The notes under the pieces are model-generated. The model was not told where the DNA came from. It did not search any database and was given only the letters and a program-made list of their open reading frames with translations. Shown piece by piece: positions 8,345-17,470 of a DNA stretch of 64,000 bases. Source of the DNA: Archangium violaceum. Its GTDB lineage: Bacteria > Myxococcota > Myxococcia > Myxococcales > Myxococcaceae. The position numbers and the translations under genes are program-made. Each line of letters opens with the position of its first letter. Position 1 is the stretch's first letter. The stretch spans positions 9,840,001 to 9,904,000 of the forward strand of contig NZ_CP069396.1 of NCBI RefSeq assembly GCF_016887565.1, written 5' to 3'.

Positions 8345-8914
8345 ATGGCAGACCCGGAGTCCGCCCCCACGCGCACGGACAAACGTGCGCTGAGCACTCA
8401 GGAGGTGCGGCTGCTGCGCCGGGTGTTCGCCGAGGGCATCTCCTACGAGCCCGTGCGGCTGGTGCGGATGGCCACCATTGTCGCACGGGTCAACAACAGC
8501 CGCGCCTTCGTGCTGGGCAACACCCTGCACCTGCCCGACGCCGAGTACGAGCGCTTCGCCCGGGGACAGAACCCGTCCCTGCTCGTCCACGAGGCCACCC
8601 ACCTCTGGCAGTACCAGCACCACGGCTGGAGCTATGCCGTCGAGGCGCTGTGGGCCCAGGGCCTCGGGGACGGCTACGACTACGTGAAGGCCCTGCGCGA
8701 GGGGAAACCCTGGCGGAAGATGAATCCCGAGCAGCAGGCCCAGCTGCTCCAGGACGCCTTCCGTGCCGGGTACTTCGATGTCCCCGAGACTCGCTTCGGC
8801 GTGGTGGGCAACGCCGTCGCGGTCATCCGCTCCAACCGGGCTCCTCCCCAGGGCTACGCCGACTACACCCCCGTCCTCGTCGAGGCCCTGGAGGAGCTGC
8901 GCAAACCCTCGTGA
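8345..8914 (+). CDS. Small zincin-like protein (HEATH motif)
   Basis: 189 aa, no signal peptide or membrane helix. Residues 79-90 read LLVHEATHLWQY, an HExxH zinc motif (His82, Glu83, His86) preceded by hydrophobic residues and followed by an aromatic-rich helix, like the HE.TH.WQ motif of DUF4157-type putative peptidases. The C-terminal third contains no obvious third ligand. Substrate and role unknown. It lies 25 bp after dps and may be co-transcribed. The convergent S9 peptidase gene follows after an 85-bp gap with a terminator-like hairpin. Confidence 0.6.
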   Translation: MADPESAPTRTDKRALSTQEVRLLRRVFAEGISYEPVRLVRMATIVARVNNSRAFVLGNTLHLPDAEYERFARGQNPSLLVHEATHLWQYQHHGWSYAVEALWAQGLGDGYDYVKALREGKPWRKMNPEQQAQLLQDAFRAGYFDVPETRFGVVGNAVAVIRSNRAPPQGYADYTPVLVEALEELRKPS

Positions 8915-8959
8915 GGGCTACTCCTGGACTTCGTCTTGCCGTCCTTCAAGGAAGGGAAC

Positions 8960-8987
8960 GGGCAGCCGGGAGTGCGCCCGGATGCCC
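8960..8987. terminator. Terminator-like hairpin between convergent genes
   Basis: GGGCA-g-CCGGG, loop AGTGCG, CCCGG-a-TGCCC: ten base pairs with one mismatch and a 6-nt loop. It lies midway between the stops of the zincin-like gene (8914) and the S9 peptidase (9000). No T-run follows on either strand, so it may act as a bidirectional Rho-assisted stop or an mRNA 3' end stabiliser. Confidence 0.5.
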
Positions 8988-8999
8988 GCCCGTCCTGAT

Positions 9000-11246
9000 T
9001 CAGCGCGCCTGGTTGGCCGCGACGGCCTGCCCGGGGTTCACGCCCATCTGGTACAGCGTGAAGGCCCACAGGTCGGAGTACTCCTCGATGACCTTGGTGG
9101 TGGGCTTGCCGGCGCCGTGGCCCGCCTTCGTCTCGATGCGGATGAGCACCGGGGCCTCGCCGGCCTGCGCCTCCTGGGCGGCGGCGGTAAACTTGAAGCT
9201 GTGGCCCGGCACCACGCGGTCGTCATGGTCCGCGGTGTGGACGAGCATGGGCGGGTAGCGCGTGCCCGGCTTCAGGTTGTGCAGCGGCGAGTACGCCTGG
9301 AGCGCCTTGAACTCCTCCGCGTTCTCCGAGGAGCCGTAATCGCTCGCCCAGGCCCAGCCGATGGTGAACTTGTGGAAGCGCAGCATGTCCATCACGCCCA
9401 CGCCGGGCAGGGCCACGCCGAACAGCTCCGGACGCTGCGTCACCGCCGCGCCCACCAGCAGGCCCCCGTTGGAGCGGCCGGTGATGGCCAGCTTCGGGGT
9501 GGACGTGTACTTGTTGGTGATGAGCCACTCGGCCGCGGAGATGAAGTCGTCGAAGACGTTCTGCTTCTTCAGCTTCGTGCCGGCCTCGTGCCACTCGCGG
9601 CCGTACTCGCCACCACCGCGCAGGTTGGCCACGGCCCAGACACCGCCCTGCTCCATCCACACCAGGCTGCCCACGCTGAAGCCCGGCGTCAGCGACACGT
9701 CGAAGCCGCCGTAGCCGTACAACATGGTGGGGTTGTTCCCATCCAGCTTCAGCCCCTTCTTGTGGCTGAGGAACATGGGGACGCGGGTGCCGTCCTTGCT
9801 CGTGAAGAAGACCTGCGTCGTCTCGTACTGCGACGGGTCGAACTTCACCTTGGGCGCCTTGTACACCTGGCTCTGGCCGGTCTTCAGGTCATACCGGTAG
9901 ATGGTCGCGGGCGTGGTGTAGCTGGCGTAGGAGTAGAAGGTCTCCGTGTCCGTGCGCTTGCCGCCGAAGCCGATGGCGGTGCCCAGGCCGGGCAGAGCCA
10001 CCTCGCCCAGGGGCTTGCCCTCGCGCGAGTACAGGCGCACCTGTGAGCGAGCATCCTTCAGCACGTTGACGATGAACCGGTCATTGACGAAGCCCACCGA
10101 GGAGATCGGCTCCTCGCCCTGGGGGAGGATCTCCTTCCAGTTCTTGCGCTCCGGCTTGCGCAGGTCGATGGCGACGATGCGGCCACGCGGCGCGTCCAGG
10201 TCCGTCTTGAACCAGAAGAGCGTCCCGTCGTTGTCGATGTAGTCGTAGTCCGCGTCCCAGTCGCGCAGCAGCTCGACGACCTTGGCCTTGGGATCCTTCA
10301 GGTCCTTGTAGAAGACGAGGTTCTTGCGCTCGGTGCCGCGCGAGACGTTGATGAGCAGGTAGCGCCCATCGTCGGTGACGTAGCCGCCGAAGCCCCACTC
10401 CTTGTGGTCCTTGCGCTCGTAGACGAGGATGTCCTCGCTCTGCGGCGTGCCCAGCTTGTGGAAATAGAGCTTCTGGAAGTAGTTGGCGCCGCTCATCGCC
10501 TCGGCGGCCTTCGGCTCGTCATAGCGGCTGTAGAAGAAGCCCTTGCCGTCCTTCGTCCACGAGGCGCCGGAGAACTTCACCCACTTGATGATGTCCGGCA
10601 GGTCCTTGCCGGTGCGCACGTCGCGCACGTGCCACTCGACCCAGTCACTGCCGGAAGCGGCCAGACCGTACGCGAGCAGGTTGCCGTCATCCGAGACGCG
10701 CATGCCGCCGACGGCCACCGTGCCGTCCGCGGACAGCGTGTTCGGATCCAACAGCACCCGGGGCTCGGCCTCGAGCGAGTCGGCCGTGTAGAGCACCGAC
10801 TGGTTCTGCAGACCGTTGTTGCGGCTGAAGAAGTAGCGGTTGCCCTGGCGCGAGGGCACGCTGAACTTCTCGAAGTCCCACAGCTCGGTGAAGCGCTGCT
10901 TGAGCTGCGCGCGGCCCGGAATCTTCTCCAGATAGCCGAAGGTGAGCTTGTTCTGGGCTTCGATCCACTGGCGGGACTCGGGGGAGTCCGGGTTCTCCAG
11001 CCAGCGGTACGGATCCGCCACCTTCGTGCCGTGGTAGTCGTCGACCACGTCATCCTTGCGCGCGGCCGGATAGGCGGGGCGGGAGGAGGCCTGGGGGGCG
11101 GAGCTCGCCGGAGTGGAGGCGGCGGTCTCGCTGGAGGCGGGAGCCTGGGACGCGCTGGAGGACTGGGCCTCCAGCTGCGCCGGAGCATGACTGCAGTGCG
11201 TGAGCCAGAGGGCGCACGCGGCGGCGGAGAAAATGCGGATTCGCAT
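9000..11246 (-). CDS. Prolyl oligopeptidase family (S9A) peptidase, exported
   Basis: 748 aa. The start ATG at 11246 gives MRIRIFSAAACALWLTHC, a signal peptide with a possible but imperfect lipobox (LTHC, His at -1), then an Ser/Ala-rich linker and RKDDVVDDYHGTKVADPYRWLENPDSP, the classic POP propeller opening. Catalytic triad: Ser592 in GRSNGGLLVGA, Asp in TADHDDRV, His in AGHGAGKP. These enzymes cut after proline in short peptides. Together with the M13 peptidase immediately upstream on the same strand it may serve extracellular or periplasmic peptide degradation, apt for a predatory bacterium. Probably transcribed after the M13 gene or separately, since a hairpin divides them. Confidence 0.93.
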   Translation of the reverse strand: MRIRIFSAAACALWLTHCSHAPAQLEAQSSSASQAPASSETAASTPASSAPQASSRPAYPAARKDDVVDDYHGTKVADPYRWLENPDSPESRQWIEAQNKLTFGYLEKIPGRAQLKQRFTELWDFEKFSVPSRQGNRYFFSRNNGLQNQSVLYTADSLEAEPRVLLDPNTLSADGTVAVGGMRVSDDGNLLAYGLAASGSDWVEWHVRDVRTGKDLPDIIKWVKFSGASWTKDGKGFFYSRYDEPKAAEAMSGANYFQKLYFHKLGTPQSEDILVYERKDHKEWGFGGYVTDDGRYLLINVSRGTERKNLVFYKDLKDPKAKVVELLRDWDADYDYIDNDGTLFWFKTDLDAPRGRIVAIDLRKPERKNWKEILPQGEEPISSVGFVNDRFIVNVLKDARSQVRLYSREGKPLGEVALPGLGTAIGFGGKRTDTETFYSYASYTTPATIYRYDLKTGQSQVYKAPKVKFDPSQYETTQVFFTSKDGTRVPMFLSHKKGLKLDGNNPTMLYGYGGFDVSLTPGFSVGSLVWMEQGGVWAVANLRGGGEYGREWHEAGTKLKKQNVFDDFISAAEWLITNKYTSTPKLAITGRSNGGLLVGAAVTQRPELFGVALPGVGVMDMLRFHKFTIGWAWASDYGSSENAEEFKALQAYSPLHNLKPGTRYPPMLVHTADHDDRVVPGHSFKFTAAAQEAQAGEAPVLIRIETKAGHGAGKPTTKVIEEYSDLWAFTLYQMGVNPGQAVAANQAR

Positions 11247-11313
11247 GGTGGCGCGCGAACCTACCAGCCCGGGGGCGTATTTCCGAAACGGGCCATGACT
11301 CGCCGCGTCGGAA

Positions 11314-11329
11314 GCGCCCCCGGGGGCGC
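11314..11329. terminator. 16-bp perfect GC palindrome after the M13 peptidase gene
   Basis: GCGCCCCCGGGGGCGC lies 10 bases beyond the M13 peptidase stop (minus strand) and 68 bases before the S9 peptidase start. It can form an 8-bp stem only as a cruciform or with a shortened loop, and has no T-run, so terminator function is tentative. Confidence 0.3.
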
Positions 11330-11338
11330 GCCGTCCAC

Positions 11339-13411
11339 TCACCACACCTTGACGCGCTTCTCGGGCGGCAGGTACGCGCCGTCGCCCTCCTTCACACCGA
11401 AGGCGTTGTAGAACTCGGGCATGTTGCGCACCACGCCGTTCACCCGGTACTCGCCCGGGGAGTGCGGATCGGTGAGCAGCTGCTGCCGGAGCGCGTCGTC
11501 GCGGTTGAGCGAGCGCCACACCTGGGCCCAGCCGAGGAAGAAGCGCTGGTCGTCGGTGAAGCCCTCGATGACCGGGGCCTTCTTGTCACCCAGCGACAGC
11601 TTGTAGGCCTTGTAGGCCACCGTCAGGCCGCTCAGGTCGCCGATGTTCTCACCCAGGGTGAGCTTGCCGTTGACGCTCATGCCCTGCAGCGGGCTGAAGC
11701 CGGAGTACTGGTCCGACAGCATGCCGGTGCGCTGCTGGAAGGCGGCCTTGTCCGTCTCGCCCCACCAGTCGCGCAGGTTGCCGTCGCCGTCGGAGCGGGC
11801 GCCCTGGTCGTCGAAGCCGTGGCTGATCTCATGGCCGATCACTCCGCCGATGGCGCCGTAGTTGGTGGCGTCATCCGCCTCGGGGTTGAAGAACGGCGGC
11901 TGGAGGATGGCGGCCGGGAAGACGATCTCGTTCATCGTCGAGCTGTAGTAGGCATTCACCGTCTGCGGCGTCATGCCCCACTCGGCCCGGTCGATGGGCT
12001 TGCCGAGCCGGTTGATGATGCGGGCGTACTCGAACGCGTCGGACCGCTTCATGTTGCCGTAGAGGTCCGCCTTGTCGATGGTGAGCGCGGAGTAGTCGCG
12101 CCACTTCTCCGGGTAGCCGATCTTCACGGTGAACTTGGACAGCTTGGCCTGGGCCTGGGCCTTGGTGGTCGGGCTCATCCACTCGAGCTGGTCGATGCCC
12201 TGCTTGAAGGCGACCTGCAGGTTCTTCACCAGCTCCTGCATGCGGGCCTTGCTCTCGGGGCTGAAGTTGCGCTCCACGTAGATCTTGCCCACCGACTCGC
12301 CCAGCGCGCCCTCCACCGCCTCCACGCCACGCTTCCAGCGGGGACGGTTCTCCTGCAGGCCCTGCAGCGTCTTGCCGCGGAAGGCGAAGTGGGCCTCCTC
12401 GAAGGGCGTGCTCAGCAGGGGCGCCGCGTTGTCGAGCAGCTTGAAGGTGAGGTACTGCTTGAGCACGGGCAGCGGCGTGCTGGCCAGCAGCGCGTCCGCG
12501 GCCTGGAAGTAGTCCGGCTGGCGCACGACGATGCCCGGCGTCTTCTCCGCGCCCAGGGCCTTGATGTAGCGCGACCACGAGAAGCCCGGGGTGAGCTTCT
12601 CCAGCTCGGCCACGCTCTTGAAGTTGTAGGTGGCCTCACGGTCGCGGTTGCGCACGCGGTCCCAGTGCTTCTCCGCCAGGGAGGTCTCCAGGGCCAGGAT
12701 GGCCTTGGCCGCGCCGGCCGGATCCTTCTCCCCGCCCAGACGCATCAGCGTCTCGATGTAGGTGAGATAGGCGGCGCGCGTCTCGGCCAGACGCGCATCC
12801 TGCTTGAGGTAGTAGTCGCGGTCCGGCAGGCCCAGGCCACTCTGGTTGACGTAGGCGATGTAGCGGTCCGCCTGCTTCGCGTCCTGCCCCACGAAGAGGA
12901 CGAACGGCGTGGGGACACCCGCGCGCGTCAGCTCGGCGAAGAGCTCGGGGAGCTGCTGCTTGTCCTGGAGGGCGGCGATGCGGTTGAGATCCGCGCGCGC
13001 CGGCTCGAGACCGAGCGCCTGGATGCGCTCCGTGTCCATGAAGCTCTCGTACAGGTCGCCGATCTTCTGCGCGTCCGTGCCGGCCTTCTTCTCCTTGGCG
13101 GCGGCGACCTCCTCGATGATGGTGCGCAGAGCGGCCTCGCTCTTGTCGCGCAGCTCGATGAAGGAGCCATAGCGGCCCTTGTCCGCCGGAATCTGGGCGG
13201 TCTTCAGCCACGTGCCGTTGACGTAGCGGTAGAAGTCATCCTGGGGGCGCACGCTGGAGTCGAAGTTCTTCGTGTCGACGCCGAGCGCCCGCGGCTTGGA
13301 CGCCTGGGCGGACGGGGTGTTCTGGGTGGTGGCCGTGCACCCTGTCAGGAGGAGGCAGGCCCCGAGCGCGCCCTGCGCCCAGGAGTTGCGGAGGAACTTC
13401 TTGCTGTTCAT
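11339..13411 (-). CDS. M13 (neprilysin/PepO) family zinc metallopeptidase lipoprotein
   Basis: 690 aa from ATG 13411. The N-terminus MNSKKFLRNSWAQGALGACLLLTGC is a lipoprotein signal with lipobox LTGC. The body carries the M13 features: HEISH zinc motif (His527, Glu528, His531), third ligand Glu588 in LGENIGDLSG, NAYYSSTMNEIVFPAAILQPP upstream of it, and a C-terminal ...VKVW ending near the family RVW-like end. M13 enzymes cleave oligopeptides on the amino side of hydrophobic residues. The presence of both an S9A and an M13 exported peptidase in tandem suggests a peptide-utilisation unit. Confidence 0.94.
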   Translation of the reverse strand: MNSKKFLRNSWAQGALGACLLLTGCTATTQNTPSAQASKPRALGVDTKNFDSSVRPQDDFYRYVNGTWLKTAQIPADKGRYGSFIELRDKSEAALRTIIEEVAAAKEKKAGTDAQKIGDLYESFMDTERIQALGLEPARADLNRIAALQDKQQLPELFAELTRAGVPTPFVLFVGQDAKQADRYIAYVNQSGLGLPDRDYYLKQDARLAETRAAYLTYIETLMRLGGEKDPAGAAKAILALETSLAEKHWDRVRNRDREATYNFKSVAELEKLTPGFSWSRYIKALGAEKTPGIVVRQPDYFQAADALLASTPLPVLKQYLTFKLLDNAAPLLSTPFEEAHFAFRGKTLQGLQENRPRWKRGVEAVEGALGESVGKIYVERNFSPESKARMQELVKNLQVAFKQGIDQLEWMSPTTKAQAQAKLSKFTVKIGYPEKWRDYSALTIDKADLYGNMKRSDAFEYARIINRLGKPIDRAEWGMTPQTVNAYYSSTMNEIVFPAAILQPPFFNPEADDATNYGAIGGVIGHEISHGFDDQGARSDGDGNLRDWWGETDKAAFQQRTGMLSDQYSGFSPLQGMSVNGKLTLGENIGDLSGLTVAYKAYKLSLGDKKAPVIEGFTDDQRFFLGWAQVWRSLNRDDALRQQLLTDPHSPGEYRVNGVVRNMPEFYNAFGVKEGDGAYLPPEKRVKVW

Positions 13412-13686
13412 GAGTGCTCGCTGTGCTGTGTCGGGTGAAACGAAGGCCGCCAACCCGCCAGGCGGGGAAGAATTCCCAAGGCCCCCTGGATTCCGCCAGC
13501 CCGTCGGGTGGGCGCATGGTGCCCGAGCCGGACGAGGAGCATCCACCCACCCCCCGTGAGCCCCTCCGACACGGAGCGTCGTGACTGGGGATGGGCCCGA
13601 GGGCCTACCTTGCCCTGGCTCCACCTTCTTCCAGACAATACCCGCCATCGGGACAATCCCTGTCCATCACACCCTCCGGGGGGCAC

Positions 13687-14460
13687 ATGCAGAGGCTGAA
13701 GAACAAGGTCGCGGTCATCACTGGCGGCGGCGGCGGTATCGGCGCGACGACCGCGAAGCTGTTCGTGCAGGAGGGGGCCAAGGTCCTCATCGTGGGCCGC
13801 TCCGAGGACAAGCTGCGCAAGGCGATGCAGGAGATCAACCACGAGAACATCAGCTACACGGTGGCGGATGTCTCGAGCGTGGAGGACACCCAGCGCTATC
13901 TCCGGGAGGCGGTGCAGCGCTATGGCGGCATCGACGTGCTGGTGAGCAACGCGGGCGTCGAGGGCCCCTTCAAGCCCATCCTCGAGCACTCCGTGGAGGA
14001 CTTCGACCAGGTGCTGGCCACCAACGTGCGCGGCGTCTGGCTCTCCATCAAGTACGTCATCCCCGAGATGCAGAAGCGCGGCGGTGGGAGCATCGTCACC
14101 ACCTCGTCCATCATGGGGATCTCCGCGTTCCCGGGGCACTCGGCGTACACCGCCAGCAAGCACGCGGTGGTGGGACTGTCGCGGGCCCTGGCGCACGACG
14201 GCGCGCCGTTCAACATCCGGGTGAACACGGTGTGCCCCGGCGTCATCGACAACGACATGATGGCGGCGGCCCACCGGCGCATCGCGCCCGGTGCCGAGGA
14301 GCAGCTGAAGAACACCCTCGCCTCCCGCGTGCCCGCCAAGCGCTACGGCACCAACGAGGAGATCGCCCGCCTGTACCTCTTCCTCGCCAGTGACGACAGC
14401 AGCTACTGCACGGGCGGGGTGTACACGGCGGACGGCGGAGTCACCGCCGGCATCATGTAG
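13687..14460 (+). CDS. Short-chain dehydrogenase/reductase
   Basis: 257 aa classical SDR. The NAD(P) motif T12-GGGGGIG, the NAG motif (SNAGVEGPF), Ser of TTSSIMG and the catalytic pair Tyr154/Lys158 in AYTASKHA are all visible; the C-terminus YLFLASDDSSYCTGGVYTADGG is typical of FabG-like members. ATG 13687 is chosen over upstream in-frame starts because it gives the usual short lead (MQRLKNKVAVITG). The promoter must lie in the 275-bp gap to the divergent M13 peptidase; I could not pick out boxes. Substrate unknown. Confidence 0.92.
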   Translation: MQRLKNKVAVITGGGGGIGATTAKLFVQEGAKVLIVGRSEDKLRKAMQEINHENISYTVADVSSVEDTQRYLREAVQRYGGIDVLVSNAGVEGPFKPILEHSVEDFDQVLATNVRGVWLSIKYVIPEMQKRGGGSIVTTSSIMGISAFPGHSAYTASKHAVVGLSRALAHDGAPFNIRVNTVCPGVIDNDMMAAAHRRIAPGAEEQLKNTLASRVPAKRYGTNEEIARLYLFLASDDSSYCTGGVYTADGGVTAGIM

Positions 14461-14485
14461 CCGGCGGGACGAGGAGCCCCGGCCC

Positions 14486-15301
14486 TCAGCCGCTCACCGC
14501 CTCCGCGGACGCGGACGCGGTGAAGCCCCGGGCCGGGCGCCGACGGTCCTCCTGGTAGCGCCGCGCAATCCACTGGCCCACGGGCCGGGCGCCCAGGGCC
14601 GCGCGCAGCTCCGCGATCGCGGGGGACACCGCCTGGCCGGGGCGGTGGTAGGGAGAGCCCTCGGGGCCCATCAGGGGAGCGTAGAGGGACGCCGCGGCGA
14701 TGTCCGCGATCGACAGGGACGCGCCCACCAGGTAGCGCGAGGGGTCTCCTCCAATCTCGCGCTCCAGCCGGTCGAGCCCCTCCAGCAGCTTCACCCGGGA
14801 CTCCTCCACCTTGGGGGGAGTCAGCTGGTACTGGCGCCGGATGACCACCTTGATGACGGGAACCAGCGCACGCCCGAGCAGGCGCAGCGGTGGGGGAAAC
14901 GCACCGAACATGAGCGGCGTGATGTCCACGCCACCGCCGAAGAGCTGCGCGTACACCCAGCGGCGCACGTGCTTGCCGGCCGTCTCGTCGAAGTAGGCCT
15001 CCAGCTCGAGGACACGCTCGCGCTCGGGGCCCGAGGCGGGAATCAGCGCGGGAGCCGACGGGTAGGCGCGCTCCAGGTGCAGGGCGATGTCGGTGGAGTC
15101 CGTGACGACGGTGCCGCGGTCCACCAGCAGGGGCACGGTGCCGCGCCCCCCCTTCGTGAGGCGCTTCGTCACCAGGCGGTGCGGGCCGGGAAGGAGGTTC
15201 TCGATGCCGTAGGAGAGGCCCTTGGCGTCGAGGTTCCACCGGGTCTTCTCGCAGTAGTGCGAGATGGGGAACTGGTACAGGGTGCGTTCGGGATGGGGCA
15301 T
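14486..15301 (-). CDS. Glutathione S-transferase-like protein
   Basis: 271 aa. The N-terminal ~80 residues form a thioredoxin-like GST domain (LYQFPISHYCEKTRWNLDAK, with Ser-His-Tyr-Cys at the catalytic loop, and GTVPLLVDRGTVVTDSTDIA, the cis-Pro and Glu/Ser-Asp glutathione-binding motif) followed by an all-alpha C-terminal domain (LSIADIAAASLYAPL). The fold is clear; true glutathione transferase activity is not. Convergent with the SDR, 25 bp between stops. Confidence 0.85.
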   Translation of the reverse strand: MPHPERTLYQFPISHYCEKTRWNLDAKGLSYGIENLLPGPHRLVTKRLTKGGRGTVPLLVDRGTVVTDSTDIALHLERAYPSAPALIPASGPERERVLELEAYFDETAGKHVRRWVYAQLFGGGVDITPLMFGAFPPPLRLLGRALVPVIKVVIRRQYQLTPPKVEESRVKLLEGLDRLEREIGGDPSRYLVGASLSIADIAAASLYAPLMGPEGSPYHRPGQAVSPAIAELRAALGARPVGQWIARRYQEDRRRPARGFTASASAEAVSG

Positions 15302-15535
15302 GTCGGGAGCCTCGGAGGCAAGCGCGCCCGGAGCATGCCGTTCCCCCGTCCCCCGGTACAGCCGGTCCGGACACCAGTTGTCACCCGCATCGACCCGGGT
15401 GTGCAGTCCCCTGCACGGACTCCCCCTCCCCCCCTCGGGACTTCGGGGGTTTGCGCGAGGCACGCGGGTTGCTCTCCCAGGCCTGCGCCCCCCGCCCTGT
15501 GCAGTGGGCCTCCATCCAGAGGACAATCCCCCCCC

Positions 15536-16342
15536 ATGAGAATTCAAGCCTGCCTCGCCCTCGTCATCCTCTCCACCGCCTGCGGCAAGGAGCCGCCCAC
15601 GAAGGAGGAGATCGAAGACGCCCGCGCGCGAGTGGACCTCGCGGTGCTCGCGGCCAACCAGGTGCGCGTGGCGCTCGAGGTGCTCGGAATCCTGCCCGTC
15701 TACACCTGCGGCGAGTCGCGGCGCACCTTCGTGGGCCGGGCCGCCGAGGGCGCCCGGTCGAAGGTGGCCTGTGTCACCGCCACCGCCGAGTCCCTGGACG
15801 ACGCCTCGGACGCGGTGGTGCTCTCCTTCCCCGACACGGGCTGCTCCGTGGGCGGGCGCTCCGTGTCCGGGCAGAGCTCCTTCATCTACAACGGCGGAGA
15901 GGAGCGGATGGACCTCTTCGCGGATCTCCGCCAGCTGAAGGTGGAGGGACAGCCGCTCCAGGCCAAGGTGGGCTACGGCACCTGCAGCGACGAGAAGCGC
16001 TTCTGGGCCGAGAGCGCTGGCGACCTGCCGGGCCGGGCGAACAGCAGCTACAGCGTGAACGCGAACGTAGGCGTGCGCGACGGCGTCCCGATCATCGGCG
16101 GCACCACGCTGGTGCTCAACGGCCCGGGCGAGGTGACCGGCACCCTCGGCACGGACCGCGTCACCTTCTCCGAGCTGCAGTACGAGGTGGGTGAGTATCT
16201 CCCCAAGAAGGGCGAGGCCCTCATCGAGACGGCCAAGGGCCACCAGGTGCGGGTCAACTTCAGCGAGGTGCTCTGGCGCCTGGGCAAGGTGGAGGTGGAG
16301 ATCGACGACCGGGCCCCCATCACCGTGCCCGTCATCCGCTGA
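15536..16342 (+). CDS. Lipoprotein of unknown function
   Basis: 268 aa. ATG 15536 gives MRIQACLALVILSTACGKEPP: a short signal peptide with lipobox STAC, so probably membrane-anchored in the periplasm or outer membrane. The rest has an all-beta look with many Gly and alternating hydrophobics (GGTTLVLNGPGEVTGTLG) and four further cysteines (YTCGESRR, KVACVTA, TGCSVGG, YGTCSDEK) that could pair as disulfides. I do not recognise the family. It precedes the polyhydroxyalkanoate-type cluster by 24 bp, so it could be its first gene, but no functional link is visible. Confidence 0.65.
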   Translation: MRIQACLALVILSTACGKEPPTKEEIEDARARVDLAVLAANQVRVALEVLGILPVYTCGESRRTFVGRAAEGARSKVACVTATAESLDDASDAVVLSFPDTGCSVGGRSVSGQSSFIYNGGEERMDLFADLRQLKVEGQPLQAKVGYGTCSDEKRFWAESAGDLPGRANSSYSVNANVGVRDGVPIIGGTTLVLNGPGEVTGTLGTDRVTFSELQYEVGEYLPKKGEALIETAKGHQVRVNFSEVLWRLGKVEVEIDDRAPITVPVIR

Positions 16343-16366
16343 GCCCGATGAGGTAGATTGCGCGGC

Positions 16367-16804
16367 ATGACCGCCCCAGACTCCCGCCCCACCCCTGGAA
16401 TGCTCGCCCGTGCCCTGAAGACGGTCGGGCGACTCACCAGCTCCGAGACCCGCTCGGGCAAGGTCTTCGCGAAGGCCGAGCAGGGCCTCACCCAGGTGGC
16501 CGCGCGCCTCGCCGAGAGCCCCACCTTCCTGCGCCTCAGCGGCGGGCTGATGCGCCGGGGCTTCAGCCTGCAGATCCGCCGCACCTCGGTGATGGAGAAG
16601 ACGCTGCACTCGCTGCGCGTGCCCACCGCCTCCGAGGTCGAGGTCCTGCGCGACCAGCTGCGCCGCATGGGAGATCAGGTGGAGGCGCTCGGCTCGCAGC
16701 TCGAGCACGTGGTCGAGCTGTTGGAGCGCCAGGAGCAGCAGTCGGCCCCCCCTTCCGACGTGCCCCCCGCGCCCCGCCGACGCCGGACCAACGCCGCCCG
16801 ATAG
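16367..16804 (+). CDS. Short PhaE/phasin-like PHA-associated protein
   Basis: 145 aa, soluble and helical. Residues ~83-125 read TLHSLRVPTASEVEVLRDQLRRMGDQVEAL...LEHVVELLERQEQQ: an L.VPT.SEV..L...L coiled-coil motif like the C-terminal end of PhaE, the partner of class III PHA synthase, and like phasins. The tail is Pro/Arg-rich (APRRRRTNAAR). It is less than half the length of classical PhaE and lacks its N-terminal region. The neighbours are a TetR regulator and a class III PhaC-like synthase on the same strand, which is the main support for the call. Confidence 0.5.
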   Translation: MTAPDSRPTPGMLARALKTVGRLTSSETRSGKVFAKAEQGLTQVAARLAESPTFLRLSGGLMRRGFSLQIRRTSVMEKTLHSLRVPTASEVEVLRDQLRRMGDQVEALGSQLEHVVELLERQEQQSAPPSDVPPAPRRRRTNAAR

Positions 16805-16816
16805 CGCGCCTGGACC

Positions 16817-17413
16817 ATGCCCCGGACCCCCCAGCAGTACCAGCAGCTCAAGGAGGAGCGCAGGAGCGCGCTGCTGAAGGCGGCCCGCGAGGTCTTCGCC
16901 CGCCGGGGACTGGCGGCCACCAAGATGACGGACCTGGCCGCCGCGGCGGGGATCAGCTACGGGCTCGTCTACCACTACTTCCCGGACAAGGAGTCCGTGT
17001 TCGCCACACTCGTCGAGGAGGCGATCCAGGACGGCATCCGGCTCCTCACCGCGGAGCGGCAGGGTCCCGGTACACCCTGGGAGCAGCTCCAGCGGTTCTG
17101 CGCCCAGATATTGGAGCACGTCCGGGAGGAGACCTCGATTCCGCTCATCCTCGTCCAGGCGCGCGCCAGCGAGAGCATCCCCGCCCCGGTCCAACGGGCC
17201 CTGGAGCGCTACACCACCCAGTTCTTCCAGCAACTGGTGGAGCTCATCGAGGCCGGACAGAGCGCGGGGCAGATCGTGAAAATCCCCGCCGCGGAGCTCG
17301 CGCGGCTCCTGTTGTCCACCGTACAGGGGCTCGCGCTGACGCAGGTCCTCCCCCGGCCGGACGACGCCCCGTTTCCGGCCACCGACACCGTGCTCCGGCT
17401 CTTCAGACCCTGA
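16817..17413 (+). CDS. TetR/AcrR family transcriptional regulator
   Basis: 198 aa. N-terminal HTH: RRSALLKAAREVFARRGLAATKMTDLAAAAGISYGLVYHYFPDKESVF, the standard TetR block with recognition helix GLVYHYF. The C-terminal ligand domain is ordinary (TetR_C-like: LERYTTQFFQQLVELIEAGQSAGQI). It begins 12 bp after the PhaE-like gene and ends 57 bp before phaC, so it probably autoregulates the cluster; a fatty acyl or acyl-CoA ligand would be a reasonable guess but is not shown. Confidence 0.92.
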   Translation: MPRTPQQYQQLKEERRSALLKAAREVFARRGLAATKMTDLAAAAGISYGLVYHYFPDKESVFATLVEEAIQDGIRLLTAERQGPGTPWEQLQRFCAQILEHVREETSIPLILVQARASESIPAPVQRALERYTTQFFQQLVELIEAGQSAGQIVKIPAAELARLLLSTVQGLALTQVLPRPDDAPFPATDTVLRLFRP

Positions 17414-17470
17414 CACACAGGAGCGCCCCGCCGCGCTATGGTGGGGACTCCTGCTTCCCGGAGTCCCCCC